A stretch of DNA of 64,000 nucleotides from Isoetes taiwanensis (taxonomy: Eukaryota; Streptophyta; Lycopodiopsida; Isoetales; Isoetaceae), in assembly GCA_021234155.1 (NCBI GenBank), contig JAJEKV010000024.1, forward strand, positions 13,740,913 to 13,804,912. Reading direction: 5' to 3'. Under the pieces are notes generated by a model. That model saw only the letters and a program-made list of their open reading frames with translations. It searched no databases and was not told the DNA's origin. Made by a program: the position numbers and the translations under genes. Within the stretch, counting starts at the first letter, position 1; every line of letters begins with the position of its first letter. Below are positions 57,216 to 64,000 of this stretch, piece by piece.

Positions 57216-57935
57216 ATATGTGAATTGGTCCTCGCAGGAAGATAATGAATATAAATATATTCTACCATTTTTTCCGATCTGAATTATTGGTAACAATAAT
57301 AGATCGTTTCATTTTGTTAATTATCGAATGTACATCTACTACAACCAAATATAGTCTTTACTAAAGCTTCCATTAGTTGATGAAATAAAATCAATCAAAG
57401 ACTAAATAAGATGGTCATTTTTAAGGAATGTTGAAAGCCAATGGTGTTTTTTTAGAGAAGAAGAGGGCATACACACCAACAATTACTTGTTAGAGAGGAA
57501 AATGCCATGGAAGCACTGACATATGGAAGGAAAGATAATGAATACTAAGTGTAGGATTTTTCCAAATGTTACCTCGTGTTCATAGCATTGTCGTTGAAGC
57601 CTCCAACAATTGAAACTATTTGTCGACATCATAACTTGAATGCAATGTGATGACTCAAAGTCATTACAAATTATAGTGGTACTTCCCTTAAGATTACTAT
57701 TGCCCAAGTAAGTGTACACCATGGTGTTATAAACACAAATATTTAAGGAAGAAACTCAATCAAAATATATCAAAGGACAAAAACTCAAAATGACCCTGGA
57801 AAATAGCATACATCTTTCATTATAATTCTTTTAAAGAATAAATATTCTAATATGTCTTTAGCTCTCTTAAATTTACCACTAGCATTAGCATTATCTTCTC
57901 TTATTCTTGGTAGCCTTTAATATTTGGTTATTGTA
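57216..57935. other. AT-rich spacer, no gene
   Basis: No recognisable frame or repeat. Confidence 0.3.
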
Positions 57936-58056
57936 TTTGGTGATGGGGCCTAGTCCCCGGGTTTTAGATGGGTTGTTGCCCTTGCATGTGCCGTCCCATA
58001 ACCCATTGGGTTCCCGTGGACGTAAAAACTCTTATCTTATCTTATCTTATCTTATC
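57936..58056 (+). mobile_element. Retroposon 3' end with TTATC tail
   Basis: GGTGATGGGGCCTAGTCCCC leads to CCATTGGGTTCCCGTGGACG, TAAAAACTC and five TTATC repeats (about 58030-58056). The CCGTGGACG-TAAAA block matches the minus-strand ends at 8926, 26381 and 27520. The 5' edge was not found. Confidence 0.5.
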
Positions 58057-59825
58057 TCTACACATAATTCTCTCAAACTTGATTTCTATAATCTAAATGC
58101 TAGCAAGGTTTCATATCATAAGGTTTTGTGAATAAAGGATTCAAGCATAAGGTTTCGGTTCCATCAGGCTGGAATCTGGTTTTGGGTAATGTATAGGTGC
58201 CATCAGAGTTGTTGGACTTGTAGTGCAGTGCTTGCAGGAGTTTTTGTGATTGTTTTCATTAGAAGGCAAGATCTGTTTTCTTGGCAGGCACGAAACCTCC
58301 TGGCGGTATATACGGCATTGGTATGCTGCTGTAGTGCACCCCAAACCATGGAATAGTTTATTTGTGAGGGGTAAGTCAAAAACCAGTGATTTGACGCTAT
58401 CTTGACTTGCATTGGAGGGCTGTCAGGCCATGAGAGGGAATATGCTGCAAGATATGCGAACATCTAATGGTCACAAAAACTTTAAATACACCCCAAATGT
58501 TTTTTTATCCCTACATAAAACTACTTTGCAAAGATGCAATGGTCTAACTAGTGACAAAAATTTTCGTCACATTTGTGTCAAAATATACAATATAGAAATA
58601 GGGTCGCATAGATTCCCTGGCGTGCATTCTGCTGCTGACACGTGTCAGCCCCCTACAATCCGGAATGGAATGACATTTGTGTCAAAATATACATGAATTT
58701 TAAGGGTTTTTTTCCCGACCTAACAGAAATCAAGAAAAAAAATTGTCTATAGTTTGAGCACCTCTCCAAAATACGAACGCCGCCTCCGCCCTCCTAACTG
58801 CTGGAACAGAAGGAGAATTTTTGGTAGAACAATTAGGTGTCAACGACCCCTTGGTTTCCGTTTTTGGTAACTTTTTTCTAGAACTGTGCAACGGGCAATA
58901 CATTTTTTTCTTGTTCCTGCTAATCTCGAGCACAGGAGCCAAGAAGCATCAGGAGGAACCAACTCTTGCATCAGGTATGCTAATCTTCAGAAGACTCTAA
59001 ATTTTGGATTTGAAAAAATGGCAGAGCAAGCTTTAAAATGACATTGCAATTCTAAGATCTAACAGATTGTAGAGCTTCCATGCCGTATTGAACATGCCTG
59101 CAGATTTTAGGCTAAAGCATGACTGATAGGCAATGCAAGGACTGTACCAGTCCTGCATTTTCTGTAACAGTTACAGTTTCTTCAAAGCTTATGAAGACCT
59201 TGTGTTCTAGACCTAAGCTTATACTCTCAATCTTCAAAGGATATGCCTCATAATGCTGTTGCATGCGCTTTAAAGGAATGCTAGACCTATATCACAGAAA
59301 TCTTAAGACAAGCGTCTCCACATCTTAAAGTTAGAAACTGGAAGCTTTTGCGTGGGTAACCAAAATTTTCCACCATCTCATATCTATCTGTAGCATCCAC
59401 ATGCTAGGTACGAAAATTTTGCAAATATGGCCAGAGGTCATTAGAAATAGCTTAAACAGAGAATCTGAATTCTTGCAAATATGACCAGAGAGCATTAAAA
59501 TGCTTAAACAGAGAATCCGTGATTCTTATGTGAGCTAAAAGGAAAAATATCCAAGGACGGTAATAAAGTGTCAGTTCTTAAAGAAACAGCATTCTTAAAA
59601 TGGCAACATTCTGTTTATTTCCTCAAACAGCCAGCCCCCCATTTCAACACTGTTTTCTGCAGGGATGGCTTGATATAGTAACATGCCTTAGACTACTGTA
59701 GCGTATGACTAAAAATTTGAGGATGTGCAAGCATAAGAATAAGGTCAAAAATTACTAGGGAGCTAATATATCTGTTGTAAGATATCATATAGTATCAAAT
59801 ATATAGCTGTTTTAGGCCAGTTGAG
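58057..59825. other. Spacer upstream of the glycine-rich protein exon
   Basis: A duplicated phrase TGTGTCAAAATATACA lies at about 58573 and 58677, with GTGACAAAAATTTTCGTCAC as a palindrome at 58550-58569. The first exon of the downstream glycine-rich protein gene could lie here, but I could not identify it. Confidence 0.3.
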
Positions 59826-60118
59826 CTGCACCAGGTCATTATGCACCTGCTGCACCAGGTCATTATGCTCCTGCTTATGCATACCCTCCACCAAATCCAC
59901 AATATGGGTCTCCTCCTGCTGGAAGTCACAATCCTCAGCATGGCAGTCATGGTTATCCTTCTGCTCCTAGTCACAATCCTCAGCATGGCGGTCATGGTTA
60001 TCCTTCTGCTCTTAGTCATGGAATGGTGGATAAACATGGGAACTACAAAGAAGGTAAGCATAAGAAAGCGGGAAAGTATAAACATAAGCATAAGGGTGGA
60101 TTCAAGTTCAAATGGTGA
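59826..60118 (+). pseudogene. 3' exon of a glycine/proline-rich protein A3-like gene
   Basis: From an AG acceptor at 59824-59825 the frame runs 97 codons to TGA at 60116-60118. It reads APGHYAPAAPGHYAPAYAYP, two copies of SHNPQHG-HGYPSA, and a basic end KHKKAGKYKHKHKGGFKFKW. This order (Tyr-Pro-Pro/His-Gly repeats, then a Lys-His-Gly tail) is that of plant glycine-rich A3-type proteins, small proteins of poorly known role. The usual hydrophobic Ala/Gly middle is absent and no upstream exon was found, so it may be a truncated gene. The short tandem repeat suggests recent internal duplication. Confidence 0.5.
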
Positions 60119-60753
60119 GACAATGCCATGGTTTATGCCACATCTATCTTATGAAGATGGCGATTAGTTTGGTTCCAGATACTAATCAGTTGCAGGATAA
60201 GCAGGATTTGAAATCTGTATTAAACAAATGAGTTGATTCAAATAGAAAGATCATAGCATATCAGTAAAGTTGTTAGGAGGAAAACAAACAAGTTAATAGT
60301 CTAAATCTATGTGGACCATTTGGTAAACCACGGCTTAGAGAAGGTGCTAATGCACCAGGGTTGCCGCAAACCAATTGTGGTCTTTGAACTTCTAGTTATA
60401 TGGCATTGGAGAGGGGTTAATTCTTTTAGAACATTTGTAAGCATAATGTGGCCATAGGAGTCGTGAAGAGTTGGTTGAACAGAGGTTTGATTTGGCTATC
60501 TTAAACTTCGAGTTCCATTGCCATTCTATGTAGTCATTGCAAGCCCTTTCTTTCTCCATCACACATGCACATTTCTTTCTCATCAGGTGTTGCTATTATC
60601 TGTGTCTTAAAGGGAGATTGATTTGTGACCAGCTGATTCGTTCCCACCTAAAGTTGGAATAAAGTCTGGTGGGGTAACTTTCAGTTTATCATATTTTGCA
60701 ATTGCTTTTGGTAAACAGGATCCTCTAATGTATGAAGATGCAACATCCGTAGC
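60119..60753. other. Spacer, no gene recognised
   Basis: No supported frame; probably the 3' flank of the exon above. Confidence 0.3.
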
Positions 60754-61041
60754 TTATCCCCTTTGTTTGAGCACACAAGGTTCTGACAAGGTTCTTAAAG
60801 ATTTGAGTCCTAGACCTTGTTCCCCATAAGTTTCGCACCCACTAAGCAAAGCTGTCAACGCTTCTTCAGAGGGTGGACATGGTCTAATCTCAAGTAATTC
60901 GTCTGGTGCATGCACATGTCCTGATCTTGCAAGAAGATGAATCATGCAAGTATAATAATATGTGGTAGGTATAATTCTATAGGTTGCTTGCATTGCCTCT
61001 AAAATATCCTGGCCTTTGTCTACATGCTTGCATTGCCCCAT
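60754..61041 (-). pseudogene. PPR protein fragment (E-motif region)
   Basis: Minus-strand frame with YRIIPTTYYYTCMIHLLARS, GHVHAPDELLEIRPCPPSEE and ALTALLSGCETYGEQGLG. This is the end of the PPR array and the start of the E motif of PLS-class pentatricopeptide repeat proteins, which bind and edit organelle RNA. Only about 70 codons are recognisable. Upstream (61050-61150) the phrase AATGAAGCTCTGAAGA is duplicated and no earlier repeats are present, so this is a fragment. Confidence 0.65.
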
Positions 61042-61359
61042 ACCTGACGTGGCTCTGAAGATAATGAAGCTCTGAAGATTTGTCTGTTAAATTCTTATCA
61101 AGCCATAATGAAGCTCTGAAGACTTGCCTCTTCGATTTCCATCAAGCCACATCACTGTTTGGTATACTGTAACAAAATTTCCGTTTATGGAGTCAGAAGC
61201 TTTGCCCACGGGATTGGGTTAATTGCAGGAGGCAATTCGACCAAGAAGAAGCATGTCCCGTGAAGCTTGAACGAATCTGGAAGTGTGTTTTTGTTCTCAA
61301 CTGTGCTACAATAACACTAAATCCTATTACTACATTTCGGGATCGAACCATTGGTACTG

Positions 61360-61532
61360 TTTTGTTGCTTTTTTGTTTTTTTTTTTGTTTGAGCGATAAA
61401 AAATAGACTTTATTTACTTTAAGAGAACGATACACAGCCACATGGCAAGGGTGCACCCATCTGCAAATCTGAGATGGGGATAGCTACATGGCTCTCTTGA
61501 ACGTTCTAGTGTAGACTTAGGTAGGTGCCCCA
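61360..61532 (-). mobile_element. Possible LINE 3' end
   Basis: T-rich run at 61361-61388 followed by GCGATAAAAAATAGACTTTA, the reverse complement of an AATAAA-rich 3' end plus A tail. It resembles the insert at 22000-22254 in layout only. No target duplication was found. Confidence 0.3.
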
Positions 61533-61996
61533 TATAACTAACAACACATAACTATCATTAACATTAATTAATACAAACCATTGCATTCCACGCTTAAAAA
61601 TAAAATTCCCCCTTAAACCCCCTTTGGTTTGGGTGCATATTCACACGGGGGGTTACTCCGGGCAACGAGAGCTGTCGGATGGGCATATTTGCCCTTTATT
61701 CCAAGATCTGGACCGTACATAGCGATCCTCGTTTGTGGGGTATGCATGTACAAGTTTTTGTATACTGTATATTAAGGTTTGCAAAATACTATAAGGTTTG
61801 AGAGAATGTACTTAATGGTGTTAATTTTGTACATGTATTGTAAATATGTTTTTGGGGCTCTCGCTGCCCTACGTAACCCCCCGTGTGAATATGCACCCAA
61901 ACCAAAGGGGGTTTAAGGGGGAATTTTATTTTTAAGCGTGGAATGCAATGGTTTGTATTAATTAATGTTAATGATAGTTATGTGTTGTTAGTTATA
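61533..61996. mobile_element. MITE with 140-bp terminal inverted repeats
   Basis: The left arm 61535-61672 and right arm 61858-61994 are inverted copies. Their ends are TAACTAACAACACATAAC and an inner block TTGGTTTGGGTGCATATTCA then CACGGGGGGTTAC. TA flanks both ends, which fits a TA target duplication. The 185-bp centre has no frame. The near identity of the arms suggests a young insertion. Confidence 0.75.
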
Positions 61997-62310
61997 CTAA
62001 AAAAAATTTTTTGGCCCTTCGGGCCCTAACAAAAGAAAACAAAACCAAATAAACAAACAAGCAATTTATAACACACAATCCAAACTCCCTTGAGTGAATA
62101 TCTAGCATCTAGACCAAAAAGAAAGTCATATAATCATTGTTTATTGTTATATATTGTTATATGTTTGTGAGATCTGTGAAGAACAAAAAGCTTAGGGCCT
62201 ATAGAATATAAAAATCATAAAAACAATGCAAATGAAAACGTGTACACAAACTAGCATAAGGGGTTTTGATTTCATTTGTACACAAACTAGCATAAGTGGT
62301 TTTGATGGGA
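61997..62310. other. AT-rich spacer
   Basis: Contains an inverted pair AAAAATTTTTTGGCCCTTCG-GGCC near 62000 and a short duplication GTACACAAACTAGCATAAG (62242 and 62278). No gene. Confidence 0.3.
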
Positions 62311-63790
62311 TCAAATGGGAATTTCTAGCATAAAAACAGGGACACTCTCTAATATACTCCAATACAACAAGAACATGTACCTCTCACAAATAAGTTCCGC
62401 AAATGACTTTATTGCCATGTTGCTCCATACATCAAGTACATCCCTTAAAACGAATCTCACTTCTGATAACTGTGAACAGTCCCCAGAAAACCACCATTTG
62501 CAGACGTATTTATAGAGCAATTCACATCCAACAGTTGTTGAAAGATGTGCTCATCAACATCATGTTGTCCAACGACATGAGATCTCTCTAGTACCTTATA
62601 TGCCAATGCAGCAGAAGATGAAAGAAATGAACTCTCGACAGGCATCTTATGGGACATCTTTACAAGTCCTAGTGCTTTTGCCAAATCAGCAAGCAACCAC
62701 CTGGGAATTGCATCAAAATACAGAAGCATATATTTCAAGAACAAGATAAGCCGAGAAGTATGCAACGCCCAGACAGTTATTTGTGTGCCAGAGATTTGCT
62801 TGTCTGCAAAATCTCAAAAGAAAGCTTCTGCAACTGCTGCAGTAAATCAGAGCCAACTGATATGGAGTGCCAAAAGAGTACAATTTGGCTCTCGAATTGA
62901 AGGACCAGGAAGTTTTACATGAGCCCGTGTTCCATAAGAACTCACATCCATTCCCTGCTTCATTAAAAGTGCATGGGTCAGCAAGCAGCCACCTGGGAAT
63001 TGCATCAAAATACAGAAGCATATATTTCAAGGACAAGATAAGCCGACAAGTATGGAACGCCCAGACAGTTATTTGTGTGCCAGAGATTTGCTTATCTGCA
63101 TTACAAGATGCTAACAGGGACACCACCCTTTCCAACAAACTTAATCTACCAGAGGTGTGAGGTGGGCAGCCAATGGAAAGCCATAAACAGCACTTCCATT
63201 TGAAACCATGATGGTAATATTATGTGCGAACTTGTCTCATTCAACTTAGCAACTTTAGCAAATGCCCTGAATAACCAATGCATCCAAAATCTCATAATCT
63301 GATAAAGAAAAAAAAGGATATCTTCTCCAGAGTTACACATCCTGTACAATTAGCCTTGGCAGCTAATCCCTGGAGCCCACTCTGCGGACATGTATAATAA
63401 CCTTCAAATTAACCTCTGCATCTTTCCAAAAAAAAATCCACCCAATAACCTCTGATTCAAGACTGGTAACTTATGCACAAGCTAAACGCTTTTAGCTTCC
63501 ATAAACATCTCGGTAAACACAATACAGACTCTGCATCAGGCTTCTATAGCCGTTCAAGCAAAGAATAAGCTGCTAATCGATGTTTCTCATGAATCCACAA
63601 GCTTCGGCACCAGGGCTATAAGATCCGTTTGCAAATGCTTGGGTGCCTTTTGAAGTACCAAGGCAATTTTTTGAGGTGACTGAGGTCTACGCCGAGGTTT
63701 AGGACAACCTACCCACCATCCTTCTGATTCTGTAAAGCACTTTTTTCCTGAGAACGGGCTCTCTCCACCTTTGTAGCAGACCCTTTTCAT
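62311..63790 (-). other. Possible exons of an unidentified minus-strand gene, partly duplicated
   Basis: Several minus-strand frames look like protein: APKHLQTDLIALVPKLVDS (63600-63650), LFRAFAKVAKLNETSSHIIL (about 63200-63270), YMLLYFDAIPRWLLADLAKA with LGLVKMSHKMP (62620-62740) and SEVRFVLRDVLDVWSNMAIK (about 62400-62460). Leucine-rich helical content suggests HEAT/ARM-like repeats, but I do not recognise the protein. A segment of about 120 bp (62687-62810) is repeated in direct orientation at 62977-63100, duplicating the FDAIPRWLLAD exon. Stops and frame changes make an intact gene unlikely, unless splicing removes them. Confidence 0.3.
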
Positions 63791-64000
63791 TACGCTTGTT
63801 GCCTGTGTGCAACAATTTCGAATTAACTACAGCGAGCATATTGTTCTTAATGGTTCTGTAAACTTCACAATTGGTACCCGTGCATGAGTCAATGCCTGGA
63901 AGAACCCTTTGTCAAGAAACTATGCATTTCTTATTAATGAAACTAGAGGATCTTGTTTGTTAATAAAAACTGACCTGAACACTTGCCATATCATTAGCTT
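63791..64000. other. Window edge, nothing recognised
   Basis: No frame or repeat identified; could belong to the minus-strand gene to the left. Confidence 0.25.

Noticed and set aside
59795-60167. Open frames MHLLHQVIMLL (plus) and MLMFILSRFLM (minus)
   Set aside because: They are out-of-frame readings of the glycine/proline-rich exon at 59826-60118.
1-64000. CRISPR array or bacterial operon
   Set aside because: Introns, plant retrotransposons and the absence of regularly spaced repeats with unique spacers exclude it; the tandem repeats seen have no unique spacers.

Overview
This is a stretch of nuclear DNA from a land plant with a large, repeat-rich genome. It is AT-rich overall, with small spliced genes, GT-AG introns, PPR and GT47 family genes, and many nested and decayed Copia, Gypsy, LINE, PIF/Harbinger and foldback elements. 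Gene density is very low: two complete-looking genes in 64 kb. A gymnosperm, fern or similar large plant genome would fit; the sequence alone does not settle which. No bacterial, organellar or viral gene organisation is seen.

Left part (1-26.5 kb). A Copia 5' end (PBS plus gag) at 430-1606 is followed by an array of palindromes at 1908-2234. Next is an unidentified gene remnant that begins one arm of a 2.2-kb inverted duplication (2660-4835 and 17745-19972). Two intact-looking two-exon glycosyltransferase 47 (exostosin, MUR3/KATAMARI-like) genes face each other at 5499-7125 (+) and 24815-26340 (-). Between them lies the most unusual item in the window: a spliced tyrosine-recombinase gene with the architecture of Crypton/DUF3504 proteins (9489-10781). 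Its C-terminal coding segment lies inverted 0.7-1.1 kb downstream, separated by copies of a palindromic element. Further right are a Copia RT/RNase H fragment, a CpG-rich zone grading into a 30-bp TGACGT satellite, a cluster of perfect heat-shock elements, and a decayed SNF2 helicase fragment. A LINE 3' end with a perfect 15-bp target duplication and a Helitron-like 3' terminus lie at 22.0 and 24.0 kb.

Middle part (26.5-42.3 kb). A LINE reverse-transcriptase 3' fragment, a long CT microsatellite, and a PIF/Harbinger transposase gene that appears to be split by an 11.4-kb Gypsy element (LTRs 30023-31593 and 39816-41399, coding on the minus strand). Differences between the Gypsy LTRs and breaks in its pol cluster at CTG/CAG trinucleotides, which looks more like methylation-linked base-calling error than natural decay.

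Right part (42.3-64 kb). A foldback element with hairpin-plus-TATA ends (43436-44430, third copy at 57063-57215) flanks A-rich non-coding DNA that contains a young Copia element (45234-52051, minus strand). The Copia integrase is interrupted by a 1.5-kb tandem array of tRNA-like (SINE-like) units. Beyond 57.2 kb are retroposon tails, a 3' exon of a glycine/proline-rich protein A3-like gene, a PPR fragment, a 460-bp MITE with 140-bp inverted repeats, and possible exons of an unidentified minus-strand gene.

The genes do not form a pathway. The window is best read as two GT47 paralogues and scattered gene pieces embedded in layered mobile DNA.
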